A stretch of DNA of 64,000 nucleotides. It comes from an uncultured Muribaculaceae bacterium. GTDB lineage: Bacteria; Bacteroidota; Bacteroidia; Bacteroidales; Muribaculaceae. The notes beneath the pieces were generated by a model. The model ran no database searches. It was not told the DNA's origin and was given only the letters and a program-made list of their open reading frames with translations. Within the stretch, counting starts at the first letter, position 1; every line of letters starts with the position of its first letter. The translations under genes were made by a program, and so were the position numbers. Positions 24,863 through 33,900 of this stretch are shown piece after piece. The stretch spans positions 1-64,000 of the forward strand of contig CAJUHX010000002.1 in the NCBI GenBank assembly GCA_910586455.1, given 5' to 3'.

Positions 24863-25327
24863 TTAAATGGTCTGCTCTATTATATCGGCTATTTTTCTGA
24901 GCGCGTAGGCCAGCGGAGTGGAGGCATCCTTGCCTACACAGTGCCCGGTTGGCTCGGCTGATACATCTGCACTGTGGAGGCCCGAAGGCTCCACTCCGAC
25001 GACTGTAACCTCCGGACAGCGCCAGCGCTGCCTGAGCAGGTCAACGGCCCCATCGGCCGAGGGCAGGTACAAGGCTCCCACCCGCTGTGCCAGAGCACGG
25101 GCCCAAGCCGTGTCGGCAGCTGTAAATGCCACTTTGAAGCCGGCACCGGTGAGCATCGATATGAGGGTTTCGTCGCCGCTGCCCGCAGCATTGTATATCA
25201 GCAGGGGGCAAGGCTGCAGCCTTACACGCAGCACCCCCGGCATATCGCCGGTATGAGTAAGGCGGTGCGTTGCCGAAACACCGCGCCGGTAGTCTTCCAT
25301 TTTACGTTCGAGATAGTTGTCTGCCAT
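24863..25327 (-). CDS. Conserved small Bacteroidales-type protein with palindromic-repeat insertion
   Basis: 154 residues, no signal peptide. It begins M-A-D-N-Y-L-E-R-K-M-E-D-Y-R-R-G, and has a Rossmann-like stretch (L-L-I-Y-N-A-A-G-S-G-D-E-T followed by L-T-G-A-G-F-K-V-A-F) but no complete cofactor motif. Residues ~111-138 are encoded by palindromic repeat copy B and nearly match the insertion in GluQ; the natural C-terminus continues L-A-Y-A-L-R-K-I-A-D-I-I. The -7-like box TAACTTTG (complement of 25332-25339) lies only 4 bp from the ATG, hinting at a leaderless transcript. Function unknown; probably cotranscribed with gluQ. Confidence 0.7.
   Translation of the reverse strand: MADNYLERKMEDYRRGVSATHRLTHTGDMPGVLRVRLQPCPLLIYNAAGSGDETLISMLTGAGFKVAFTAADTAWARALAQRVGALYLPSADGAVDLLRQRWRCPEVTVVGVEPSGLHSADVSAEPTGHCVGKDASTPLAYALRKIADIIEQTI
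24914..24998. repeat. Palindromic in-gene repeat, copy B
   Basis: 85 bp, same length as copy A, bounded by CGGAGTGGAGGC and GGCTCCACTCCG (one mismatch in the outer stem). Six substitutions separate it from copy A, and some break inner stem pairs (GCCTACACA against TGTGGAGGC), so this copy has drifted more. Confidence 0.85.
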
Positions 25328-25354
25328 GCTGCAAAGTTACAAAAAAATAATGAA

Positions 25355-25387
25355 TAACGCCGCTACGGACAGTCCGTAGCGGCGTTA
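25355..25387 (-). terminator. 33-bp palindromic terminator
   Basis: TAACGCCGCTACGGAC (25355-25370) and its exact complement (25372-25387) are separated by one base. On the leftward strand the stem is followed by TTCATTATTTTTTT, so it ends the Sus-type operon whose last stop is at 25410. Confidence 0.8.
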
Positions 25388-25409
25388 CCTTATGTTGCAA
25401 TATTTCTAA

Positions 25410-26261
25410 TTACTTTACAAGCTGCTTGCTTACCTTGCCGCCCTGACGTACGATGTACAGGCCGTTTTCGGGGTTGGCAACGCGAACACCCTGGAGGTTG
25501 AAGTACTCGGCGGGAGCGTTGTCGGCTGCGATGTTGTCAACGCCGGAGTCATCGCTCGAGAACTTAACATTCACGGGATCGGTGCTGGCTTCGCCGAGAG
25601 TCAGGGTAACGATACCGGTGAAGTCCTCGCCCATAACGGTGTTGTTTGAGTTGTTGTAGTTCCACATGTCGTCGCTGCCGTCAAAAACGGTGTCGCCCAG
25701 GCTGTAGTTATACTTGTCCCAGTCGGCATCGGCAATCTTGAATTCAATGCCCATGGCTATTGTACATTCAAGGGTATATACATTGGTTTCACCAACCTGT
25801 TTGAACTGCCATGCTTCCATTACCTCGTCGGTAGCGCCATTAAGCCAATCGTTCATACCGCCGCGCATATAGATAGGAGTGGGGCCGGAGGGTGCGGGGG
25901 TTGTGGTGGTCAAGGTGATGGTGCTGCAGTCACCGGCTACTACAATAGTGTAGTCACCTTTCCAGGGAGTACCGATGTTGCCGTCGCCCTGAGTGAGTTC
26001 CACAGGATTGCCCATATCATCGGCAGTATAAGTGCAGGTGTATGCGGCTGCATTGAAATCCTCCCACGAACCCATGGCGGTCGAAATCTTGAACTGGGTC
26101 AGATCTTTTACCTCGAAAGTATAAGCGCCGTCGGCGAGTTCAACAACAACCGGAGTAGCGGGTTCCCAGGCCAGACCCTGACCGGCACCTACAACATAAA
26201 GCTGTGCGTTCATCGATACTGTAGCGATGGCAGCAGCTGCAAAAGCGTAAAATTTCTTCAT
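25410..26261 (-). CDS. Secreted SusF-like glycan-binding protein with surface tail
   Basis: 283 residues from the ATG at 26261, which gives a signal peptide (M-K-K-F-Y-A-F-A-A-A-A-I-A-T-V-S-M-N-A-Q); the longer frame to 26378 lacks one. Two SusE/F-type beta-sandwich units follow. The first contains K-I-S-T-A-M-G-S-W-E-D-F-N, the second I-Y-M-R-G-G-M-N-D-W-L-N...F-K-I-A-D-A-D-W. The C-terminus (P-A-E-Y-F-N-L-Q-G-V-R-V...G-L-Y-I-V-R-Q-G-G-K-V) matches the tail of the M6 protease at 16338-18833. No lipobox is present, so the tail may be how it reaches the surface. Last gene of the SusC/D operon, but it has its own candidate promoter. Confidence 0.8.
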   Translation of the reverse strand: MKKFYAFAAAAIATVSMNAQLYVVGAGQGLAWEPATPVVVELADGAYTFEVKDLTQFKISTAMGSWEDFNAAAYTCTYTADDMGNPVELTQGDGNIGTPWKGDYTIVVAGDCSTITLTTTTPAPSGPTPIYMRGGMNDWLNGATDEVMEAWQFKQVGETNVYTLECTIAMGIEFKIADADWDKYNYSLGDTVFDGSDDMWNYNNSNNTVMGEDFTGIVTLTLGEASTDPVNVKFSSDDSGVDNIAADNAPAEYFNLQGVRVANPENGLYIVRQGGKVSKQLVK

Positions 26262-26349
26262 GTAAAAAGTTTTTGAATTAGTTATTATGGTATTTTTAGT
26301 AAGTATGCTTTCTCTATAAACCCTATTACCAAGGGAGGCAATCGTGCTG

Positions 26350-26381
26350 CAAATATACAGCAATATTTTGGATTTCACAAC
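26350..26381 (-). promoter_or_regulatory. Candidate internal promoter before the SusF-like gene
   Basis: Read leftwards: GTTG (26378-26381), a 20-nt spacer, and TATATTTG (26350-26357), about 90 bp before the ATG at 26261. Confidence 0.45.
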
Positions 26382-26464
26382 ATATAAGCCAATTTTTTTG
26401 TAAAATCACTTAATAAATACGTCGGGCACACCTGCTCTCGCGGATGTGCCCGACTTGGGGAAGA

Positions 26465-26482
26465 TTTAGAGCTTGTTTAAAA
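26465..26482 (+). repeat. Dispersed intergenic motif TTTAGAGCTTGTTTAAAA
   Basis: This 18-mer is repeated exactly at 38022-38039. Shorter relatives with GAGCCTGTTTAA or GCGCCTGTTTAA occur at 47805-47820 and 54742-54775. All copies are intergenic and on the plus strand. Confidence 0.6.
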
Positions 26483-26505
26483 GCTCATATATTAAGGATA
26501 GATGA

Positions 26506-28020
26506 TTACTCCTGAGTAAGTGTAATAGTATAGGGCAGAGTACTGAAGTCGACCTTGACCTCGTATTTGCCTGCGGGCACGTTGATGTTTGCACCCTTGT
26601 AATCGAGGGTGTTTGCAGTGCCTATACCGGCGGTGTTCGAGCCGAAGTCGATGTCCCAGGCGCCGTTGGTATTGACTTTGAATTCGCCGTCAAGATCGAA
26701 TGTGCCGGTCCATACCTGGAACTTGCTGTCGGGCTTGAGGTCTTCGGCTGCCTCGGCATTCCAGCCGTTGAAGGCACCTACAAGGCTCACACGCTTCAGT
26801 TGGGTTGCCGAATAGCGCAGGGTAGCCAGATTTACGTTCAGCCAGTAGAGGCCGTTTTCGGCTATGGTCATGCGTGCGCCGCCGTTGTCGCCGAAGTTCT
26901 GGATTTCTCCGCTGGTAACAAGGCCATTTACGGTTTGCTCTGTACCTTCGGCTGTCTTATAGTTCAGGCCGGCGGTACCTTTCTGACCGGTGAGCCACCA
27001 CTGCTTGTTGAGGTGAGCGGCACCCTGGAAGGTCACATAGTCGCTGGTGTACAGACGCGGAACTATATCGAAGTTTGAGGTCGAAGTACCGATACCGGGA
27101 ACCCACAGATAATCAAGGGCGAAGTTAAGTTCGTAAGTCTTTGCCTCGAAATTAACTTTGAGCAGATAGGGGCCTTCCTGGCTGATTACACCTGCCTCGG
27201 ACTGAGCCTCGGGAGCGTCGACGAGTGTGCCGTACATCTGCACGGTTTCAACACCATCTTCGTCGGTAGTGATGGTAGGAACGAGGCCCATAGCACCGTT
27301 CCAGTCGCCGTTTGCGACTGCCGATGCCGGCACAATCTTATAGAGGTAGCCTTCAGCTGCCTGCTCGGCGGTGACATCGAACTTCACGGTGAAGTTGGCG
27401 TCGTCATAAACGCTGACGTCATTGTTCACACGGCTGAACTTGATGCCACGGTTGAGGTTCCACTCGCAGAAGTTGCCCACAAGGTAGTATTCGTTCTCGA
27501 TGGTATATGTCTGGTAAGGCAGCACCTTATACTGTACGGTGGCATAGTACACGTCAAGACCGCCCAGACGCATGGTGGAGTTGCCGTTGACGGCGTATGC
27601 CGGGAAGCGTACGTTCACGGTCTGCACGTCGGGCGACTTGCTTATCAGCTCGCGGATAGCATCGGTAAACGAACCCGGAGCCACGCTGATTACGTTGTCG
27701 GTGATGGTAGTTTCTACAACCTCATACTTGGTGAAATTCTCATCGGAGCCAACTTCCATGGGTATCTGCAGCTGATATGTGTCGGGGAAGTTTGTCAGCT
27801 CGGTAATATTCATTATCGGAGCCAGCTCGCCTCTTTCGGCATATTCGTTGAGGTTGATGGGGTTGGTGACGCCATAGTCGCCCTGCGAGAGGGTGAGGCC
27901 TGCGGCGTCGAATATTTCGGGCTGAGGATATTCCTGTGCCGGAGGATTGGGCAGCATGTCGTCGCAAGCAGTCAGGCCCAGGCTCAGTGCAATCCCGCAA
28001 AATAATGCAAATTTTTTCAT
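26506..28020 (-). CDS. SusE/SusF-like outer-membrane lipoprotein
   Basis: 504 residues with a lipoprotein signal (M-K-K-F-A-L-F-C-G-I-A-L-S-L-G-L-T-A-C; Cys19 acylation site). The N-terminal part (~20-165) resembles a SusE-type Ig-like domain. Three beta-sandwich modules follow: Y-Y-L-V-G-N-F-C-E-W-N, then L-W-V-P-G-I-G-T-S-T-S, then V-S-L-V-G-A-F-N-G-W-N, spaced as in SusE/SusF starch-binding proteins. It would sit on the cell surface and hold glycan for the SusC/D transporter. It lies 82 bp after the smaller SusE-like gene in the same operon. Confidence 0.85.
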   Translation of the reverse strand: MKKFALFCGIALSLGLTACDDMLPNPPAQEYPQPEIFDAAGLTLSQGDYGVTNPINLNEYAERGELAPIMNITELTNFPDTYQLQIPMEVGSDENFTKYEVVETTITDNVISVAPGSFTDAIRELISKSPDVQTVNVRFPAYAVNGNSTMRLGGLDVYYATVQYKVLPYQTYTIENEYYLVGNFCEWNLNRGIKFSRVNNDVSVYDDANFTVKFDVTAEQAAEGYLYKIVPASAVANGDWNGAMGLVPTITTDEDGVETVQMYGTLVDAPEAQSEAGVISQEGPYLLKVNFEAKTYELNFALDYLWVPGIGTSTSNFDIVPRLYTSDYVTFQGAAHLNKQWWLTGQKGTAGLNYKTAEGTEQTVNGLVTSGEIQNFGDNGGARMTIAENGLYWLNVNLATLRYSATQLKRVSLVGAFNGWNAEAAEDLKPDSKFQVWTGTFDLDGEFKVNTNGAWDIDFGSNTAGIGTANTLDYKGANINVPAGKYEVKVDFSTLPYTITLTQE

Positions 28021-28102
28021 TGTAGTGTATGAATTTTATCGTTGAGGTTTCCGCCGGTTTGCCCCCGGCGGAAACCGGGATAATTACTTTTATTCTGAGA
28101 GA

Positions 28103-29167
28103 TTACTCTGCAGGTGCGGTGAATACGGGTTCGTTTATACCGTCGGCGCCGGGAGCTACCGAAACATCCCACTTGCCGTAGCGGAACCATACTTTGGGTT
28201 TCTTCACATCGACAAGGCTTACCGCCAGAGTCATTTCGGTGTCTTCGTCAAGGAATACACCCCAGTTGCCCTTGCCGTAAACGGCATCGCCTTTATACTG
28301 GCCGTCCTCAAAGTCTTCGGTGATTACCTTTACGTAGAAGTCGGCCTCGTTCGAGCCTACCATCTTGGTAACGTCGTTCCAGCCGCTGAGTTCGGTAAAG
28401 AAACGGAACTGGGTGGTATAGTCCTGCGGCTTGGCGGGGTCGAGAGTCTTGATTGACGCAGTACCGGGCAGAGTGAATGTGGCGGCATAGATTTTGCTAC
28501 CGATTTCAGGCTCTACGAGCATCCAGTTCTGATAGAAGTCGGCATTGCCGCTGCTGGGTTCCTTCCAGGTTGATCCGACTTCTACTGTATCACCAACATA
28601 GTAGATGAATCCGGCCTTTGGAATTGCAAAGCTGAATTGCACCTGATTGTAGCTTACGACATTGCTGCTGACAATATAACTTGCAGGCACACCGGGAATT
28701 TCACATACTGCGCGGAAGTAAACGGGCATTACGGTTTTGCCGCCCTCGTCGAGGTATTTCTGATAGTCATCCTCGGTGGACCCTTCGTCGAAACCTAACA
28801 GCTTGGTCATAGCCACGGCCAGGTCGTAGGTCTTGAAGGTCATTTCGCCACTGGTTATGTTCTGGTTGGTGATTACAACGTAGTTGGCGTCCTGAGTGTC
28901 GGTGGCATCAACGAAATCGGTGCCAAGACATACCTGTACGTTATAGTTTGCCTGTGCGGCAAAACCGTAGTCGGGCTGCGAAGCGTAGAGGGTGAATGTG
29001 GACTTGTTGTCCATATCCGATGTAGTGGCTAAATACTCGTTCTGCAGAGCGGGAGCATTGATTGTGAACGAGGTGGGTTCCTGAAATACCGGCTTTTCGG
29101 TATCCACGCAGCTCTGCATAGCCGATGCCACAGCCACCCCGGTCAGAAGATATATGAATTTTTTCAT
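28103..29167 (-). CDS. SusE-like outer-membrane lipoprotein
   Basis: 354 residues from the ATG at 29167 (an ATG four codons upstream gives a less typical signal). The lipobox is M-Q-S-C with acylation at that Cys. An N-terminal SusE-type domain (T-S-F-T-I-N-A-P-A-L-Q-N-E-Y) has the usual pattern of Y-N-V-Q-V-C...V-V-I-T-N. A second Ig-like unit (M-P-V-Y-F-R-A-V-C-E-I) and a C-terminal binding-type module with I-Y-Y-V-G-D-T-V-E follow. Third gene of the Sus-like operon, after SusD. Confidence 0.8.
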   Translation of the reverse strand: MKKFIYLLTGVAVASAMQSCVDTEKPVFQEPTSFTINAPALQNEYLATTSDMDNKSTFTLYASQPDYGFAAQANYNVQVCLGTDFVDATDTQDANYVVITNQNITSGEMTFKTYDLAVAMTKLLGFDEGSTEDDYQKYLDEGGKTVMPVYFRAVCEIPGVPASYIVSSNVVSYNQVQFSFAIPKAGFIYYVGDTVEVGSTWKEPSSGNADFYQNWMLVEPEIGSKIYAATFTLPGTASIKTLDPAKPQDYTTQFRFFTELSGWNDVTKMVGSNEADFYVKVITEDFEDGQYKGDAVYGKGNWGVFLDEDTEMTLAVSLVDVKKPKVWFRYGKWDVSVAPGADGINEPVFTAPAE

Positions 29168-29207
29168 TGTTGCTGTCATTGTTTTGAATGATTAAACAAT
29201 CATGCCG

Positions 29208-30764
29208 TTAATAGCCGGGGTTCTGGCCCACAGTGGCTACATACTGGTAGGGGATGGGGAAGAGTGCGCGGTACTCGGGAATAGAGGCTCCGGTGTAGAC
29301 ACCGCCCTTCCACGACCACAGGTAGCTCGAGCCGGTATAGAGGCCAAAGCGGATAAGGTCGCTGCGACGGTGGCCTTCCATATAGAGTTCACGCTGACGC
29401 TCGGCCAGAACTTCGCTCGCGGCCGGATTACTCAGAGGTGCAAGGTCTACACGGGCACGTACCCTGTTCAGGTAGTCGTAGCCGTTGCAGTTCACGCCGT
29501 GCAGCTGGCACTCGGCCAGCATCAGGTAGGCATCGGCCAGACGGAACACGGGGTAGTCGGTTTCGCTCATCTGGGTACCGTTGTTGGTTTCGCCGGCTTC
29601 GTTGTAGTAGTCGGTTTCATCAGTGTTGGTGTACTTGATTAGCATGTAGCCGCAGGATGTTTCGTCGTAGGATGCCAGATCGGGGATTTCTTCCTGATAT
29701 GAACCTTCATAAATCAGACGGCGGGGATCGCCCTGAAGCGCCTTAGAGAGTTCGGGGCGCAGACGCAGACCCGACCAGGGAGTACCGTAGTTATTGAGTT
29801 TTTTCAACTGCTGTGCCAATGGGCTGTCGTCATCGTCGGGTTCCATCCACGCACCTGCGGTAAGGTAGGTGGTGGCGCCGTAACCCTCGGTATAGCCGAT
29901 ACGCAGGGGCACACCCCAGATAATTTCGCCGTTGCCCACGTACTTGTCGTTCGAGCGGCAGAAGAGGTACTTGTATTCGGGAGCCAGTTTGAGGCCGGTT
30001 TCGACCACGTGCTTAAGAGCGTTGGCACACTCCTGCCACATGGCGGTGCCGGTATATACCTCGGCATTCAGGTAAAGTTTGGCAAGGAGCATATAGCCGG
30101 CCTCGCGCGACAGACGGCCATACTCCTGCTGTGCGGCCGGCACCATGTTGTCGACATGGGCTACAAGGTCAGCCACGGTAGCGTCGAACAGCTGCTTGCG
30201 GTCGTAAGTCGGAGGTACGGCGCCTGTGGGCGAGTTCTCGTCAATCCAGGGGCCACGGCCAAAGAGGTCAATCATATTGTAGTTGGCGAAAGCGCGCAGC
30301 ACGCGGGCCTCGGCATCGTAAGCGGCGATTTCCTGCTCGGAGTAGAAAGCCGGACCAAAGTTATGAAGGTCGCGGATATATACCGATGCGAGTTTAGCCA
30401 GATGGTTCTCACGCGAGAAAGCGGCGTAAATCCATTCGTTGTCGTTCGCCCAGGTGTTGAAATTCAGTACGGTGTAACCGGGGTCGTTCCACTTGTCGGA
30501 AATGAAACATTCGTCGGCCACAATTTCCTGAAGGTTGAAGTGGCAGCGGGTGAACGAGCCGGCACCGCCGTCGGAAACCGACAGGCCGTCGCCGGTAATC
30601 AGGTCATAGTAGAGGCCGGCGAGCATACCGTCCATTTCGGCTTTCGACGAAGGCTCAAGAGTCAGATCGGGATCGTCGGGCTTTACGTCGAGGTCGCCCA
30701 CACATGAGGTGAACATCGCCGAGATGGCCACGGCTCCGAAAGCCATATATTTCGAAATTTTCAT
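29208..30764 (-). CDS. RagB/SusD-family surface glycan-binding lipoprotein
   Basis: 518 residues. The lipoprotein signal ends F-T-S-C. TPR-like helices typical of SusD are visible: A-E-A-R-V-L-R-A-F-A-N-Y-N-M-I-D-L-F-G-R-G-P and the later A-G-Y-M-L-L-A-K-L-Y-L-N-A-E-V-Y-T-G. The C-terminal block is R-L-A-D-A-Y-L-M-L-A-E-C with E-R-Q-R-E-L-Y-M-E-G-H-R-R-S-D-L-I-R-F-G and the ending Q-N-P-G-Y. It caps the SusC barrel and hands over oligosaccharide. The order SusC-SusD-SusE fits. Confidence 0.95.
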   Translation of the reverse strand: MKISKYMAFGAVAISAMFTSCVGDLDVKPDDPDLTLEPSSKAEMDGMLAGLYYDLITGDGLSVSDGGAGSFTRCHFNLQEIVADECFISDKWNDPGYTVLNFNTWANDNEWIYAAFSRENHLAKLASVYIRDLHNFGPAFYSEQEIAAYDAEARVLRAFANYNMIDLFGRGPWIDENSPTGAVPPTYDRKQLFDATVADLVAHVDNMVPAAQQEYGRLSREAGYMLLAKLYLNAEVYTGTAMWQECANALKHVVETGLKLAPEYKYLFCRSNDKYVGNGEIIWGVPLRIGYTEGYGATTYLTAGAWMEPDDDDSPLAQQLKKLNNYGTPWSGLRLRPELSKALQGDPRRLIYEGSYQEEIPDLASYDETSCGYMLIKYTNTDETDYYNEAGETNNGTQMSETDYPVFRLADAYLMLAECQLHGVNCNGYDYLNRVRARVDLAPLSNPAASEVLAERQRELYMEGHRRSDLIRFGLYTGSSYLWSWKGGVYTGASIPEYRALFPIPYQYVATVGQNPGY

Positions 30765-30801
30765 ATATTGATTGTCTGTTTTTCGTTATTGAAAATATTG
30801 A

Positions 30802-33800
30802 TTAGAAAGTGGCCACGATGCCAAGCGAAGCAGTGATCGGGCGCGGATATACACTGTTGTCGATACCTCTTGCGTAGGTCACTTCGGGGTCAAGACCCTT
30901 GTACTTGGTGATGACGAATGGATTCTGAACGGCACCGAACAGACGCAGGCGCAGCTTGTTGTTCAGCAGGTTCTGCCAGGTATAACCCAAGGTGATGTTG
31001 TCGCAACGTACGAACGAAGCGTCCTGCACGAAGTAGTTCGAGCTAAGCAACTCGGTGCTGCGTGCCTGCTGGAACAGGTAGGTGTCGGCCATGAGGTTCG
31101 ACAGCGGAGTAGCGCTGGTGGCGCTCACAAACACATTGTTTGCCTGGTTCTTGTTATATACCCAGTTGTTGAAGTTTCCGCGGAGGACAATACCCAGATC
31201 CCAGTTCTTCCAGTTGAAGTTGTTGTTCCAGGTAGCGGTGATGGTGGGATAGATGTTGTGGTAGAGGATACGGTCTTCGGGAGTGATGACACCGTCGCCG
31301 TTCTGGTCTACGAACACGCCTTCGAGAGGAGTTCCGTCGGCGGCATATGCCTGCTCATACACATAGAAGCTGTAGGCGGGATGGCCGACCTCGTGTTTCT
31401 GAATGTCCACACCGTTGCCGATTGAGCCGGTGGTGCCGCTGTAGCCGTCGGCCAGACGGGTGATTTTGTTCTGGTTCCAGGCTACGTTTATGCTCGAGGT
31501 CCAGGTAAAGTCCTTGGTCTGTACGGGGCGTGCCACCAAGTTGAACTCTATACCGTAGTTCTTGAGGTCGCCCATATTGATGTTACCCACGTTCGAGAGG
31601 TTGGAGCCGGCGGGATAGTTGGCGCTTACCAGCAGGTCCTTGGTTTTGCGCTGGTAGTAGTCGATGCTACCGCTGATGCGACCGTTGAGGAAGCCGAAGT
31701 CGATACCGGCGTTCCAGGTGTGGGTTTCCTCCCATTTGAGGTCTTCGTTATATTTGTTGGGAGTCAGCGACTCGATGTAAGTGCCGTTGATGGGATAACG
31801 CTGGGTGAGGTTGTTGCTCAGGTAATAGGTGCTCATGTAGGGGAAGTAGTCGTCGCCCAGGTCCTGCTGGCCGGTAACACCGTAGCCGCCGCGAATCTTA
31901 AGTTCGCTCAGCACGCTGCGGGCGCCTTCCATCCATGCTTCGTCGAGTATCTTCCAGCCCAGGGCGAATGCGGGGAAGGTACCCCAGCGATGATCCTTGC
32001 CGAAGCGGCTGGTACCGTCGCGACGCACGGTGGCTGTAAGCATGTAGCGGTCCATAAAGGTATAGTTCAGACGGGCGAAGAACGATACCAGCTGGTAAGG
32101 TGCGGTATCGGTGGTCTTGGCGGCGTACTGGTAGTTTGCAAACTGGCGCAGCTCAGTGTTTTCGGCCCATGCGATAGTGGGGTCGACATAGCTGCGGGCG
32201 TGTGCCACTCTTTTGAATCTCTGCCAGGAATAACCTGCGGTGACATCAACAAATGAGTGTGCATCCTTGAAATCCTTGCTGTAGTTGAGGTAGAAGTCCA
32301 GCAGCAGGTTGTAGCTGCGGCTGTTATCCCAGTTTACATTGCCGTAGCCTTCCTTATAGTTGGTTACGTTGCCGTCGGCGTCTTTTACCGAGAAGCCGCC
32401 CAGCCATGCGTTGGGCGAGAATGCGGTGTTGTAGTTGGTGTCTTCGCCGTGGGCGTAGTCATAACCGAGGTTGAGGTTGGCGCGGAGGTCGCGCAGGAAA
32501 GGCATCTTCAGGTCGAGCTGAAGGTTACCGATTGACTGCCATACGTTCGACTTGTTATAGTAGTTGTCGATGAGCGACACCGGGTTCACGGCCTGCAGGG
32601 TGTTGATGTCGTTGCCGGAAGTATTCGGGCCGGCTACATTGCCTGCGTTGACATATGTTGTCCAGTTGTTGAACACGTTGCCCTCGGGGTTCTTGACGGG
32701 CAGTGTGGGGTTGAAGGAAACAGCTGCTCCCAGAGGGCCCTGGTCGTAGTTGTTGCGTACGTATGCGCCCTTGATGTTGGCGTTGACCATCAGCAGGTCG
32801 TCGAAGAAGGTGGGATTGATGCTGAATGAACCGCTCACGCGTTCCATCGACGATTTGCGTATGATACCCTGGTTGTTGGTATAGCCAATCGATGCGTGGT
32901 AAGGTACAACGCCAGCGGTACCGCCGATGCTGAGGCTATAGTCCTGCGAAAACGAGGTGCGGAGCACTTCCTTCTGCCAGTCGGTGTTATAGACAACACG
33001 TTCGCCGTTGACCATCTGACCCAGAGCGGTAGCCTGAGCGGATTCGGGGCCGTACTGGCTGAGGATGAAATCGGCGAACTCGTTGCCGTCCATCATGTTC
33101 ATGTAGTTGCGGGGAGTGTTCACAAAGAAGTTGGCGGCGAAGCTCACCTGGGGTTTGCCGGCCTTGCCCTTCTTAGTGGTGATGATGATTACACCGTTCG
33201 ATGCGCGGCTACCGTAAATGGCAGTTGCCGAAGCGTCCTTGAGGATGGTCATCGACTCGATGCTCTCGGGGCTTACCAGCGACAGGGGGTTCGACGAGCC
33301 GGTCACGCTCTGGGCGTTCATGGGCACACCGTCGATTACTATCAGAGGCTCGTTGGAGGCCGACAGCGAGGCACCGCCACGAATCTGAATTGAGGCACCG
33401 CCCTGAGGGCTGCCGCCGTCGGTGGTAACTACCACACCGGGGCTGGCGCCTACCAGCAGGTCCTGAGCAGAGGTAGCCAGACCGGCCTCGATGTCGCCGG
33501 GCTTTACGGTGGCTACCGAGCCGGTGGCGTCGGATTTTTTTACACGACCGTAACCTACTACCACGAATTCATCGAGGACTTCGGTATCCGATTTAAGGTT
33601 GACATCGATGCGGGTGCGGCCGTCGACTGCTATAGTCTGCGGAGTACAGCCCACCAGCGAATACACCAGCTTGGCGTTCGGGGCTACCTTGATTTCATAG
33701 TTACCGTCGAAATCAGTGGTGACGCCGGCGGTAGGCTGACCCTCAAGAGCCACGGTGGCACCGATTGCCGGTTCGCCTTCGGCGTCATATACAACGCCAC

Positions 33801-33900
33801 TGACCGTGATCTTTTGCGCTAAAGCGGGAAAGCTGAGGCACAGCACCATGACTATGGCGAGCCAGGCTTTCCGGTTCATTTGGCAACAAATGTTCTTCAT
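30802..33900 (-). CDS. SusC/RagA-family TonB-dependent outer-membrane transporter
   Basis: 1032 residues. A signal peptide is followed by a carboxypeptidase-regulatory-like domain (V-S-G-V-V-Y-D-A-E-G-E-P-A-I-G-A-T-V), then the plug: E-F-V-V-V-G-Y-G-R-V-K-K-S-D-A-T-G-S-V, I-R-G-G-A-S-L, I-V-I-D-G-V-P and A-T-A-I-Y-G-S-R-A-S-N-G-V-I-I-I-T-T-K-K-G. The barrel ends with V-Y-P-R-P-I-T-A-S-L-G-I-V-A-T-F, a terminal Phe. An internal ATG at codon 8 gives an equally good signal peptide. First gene of a five-gene operon without a glycoside hydrolase; SusE/F partners hint at an alpha-glucan, but the substrate is unknown. Confidence 0.95.
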   Translation of the reverse strand: MKNICCQMNRKAWLAIVMVLCLSFPALAQKITVSGVVYDAEGEPAIGATVALEGQPTAGVTTDFDGNYEIKVAPNAKLVYSLVGCTPQTIAVDGRTRIDVNLKSDTEVLDEFVVVGYGRVKKSDATGSVATVKPGDIEAGLATSAQDLLVGASPGVVVTTDGGSPQGGASIQIRGGASLSASNEPLIVIDGVPMNAQSVTGSSNPLSLVSPESIESMTILKDASATAIYGSRASNGVIIITTKKGKAGKPQVSFAANFFVNTPRNYMNMMDGNEFADFILSQYGPESAQATALGQMVNGERVVYNTDWQKEVLRTSFSQDYSLSIGGTAGVVPYHASIGYTNNQGIIRKSSMERVSGSFSINPTFFDDLLMVNANIKGAYVRNNYDQGPLGAAVSFNPTLPVKNPEGNVFNNWTTYVNAGNVAGPNTSGNDINTLQAVNPVSLIDNYYNKSNVWQSIGNLQLDLKMPFLRDLRANLNLGYDYAHGEDTNYNTAFSPNAWLGGFSVKDADGNVTNYKEGYGNVNWDNSRSYNLLLDFYLNYSKDFKDAHSFVDVTAGYSWQRFKRVAHARSYVDPTIAWAENTELRQFANYQYAAKTTDTAPYQLVSFFARLNYTFMDRYMLTATVRRDGTSRFGKDHRWGTFPAFALGWKILDEAWMEGARSVLSELKIRGGYGVTGQQDLGDDYFPYMSTYYLSNNLTQRYPINGTYIESLTPNKYNEDLKWEETHTWNAGIDFGFLNGRISGSIDYYQRKTKDLLVSANYPAGSNLSNVGNINMGDLKNYGIEFNLVARPVQTKDFTWTSSINVAWNQNKITRLADGYSGTTGSIGNGVDIQKHEVGHPAYSFYVYEQAYAADGTPLEGVFVDQNGDGVITPEDRILYHNIYPTITATWNNNFNWKNWDLGIVLRGNFNNWVYNKNQANNVFVSATSATPLSNLMADTYLFQQARSTELLSSNYFVQDASFVRCDNITLGYTWQNLLNNKLRLRLFGAVQNPFVITKYKGLDPEVTYARGIDNSVYPRPITASLGIVATF

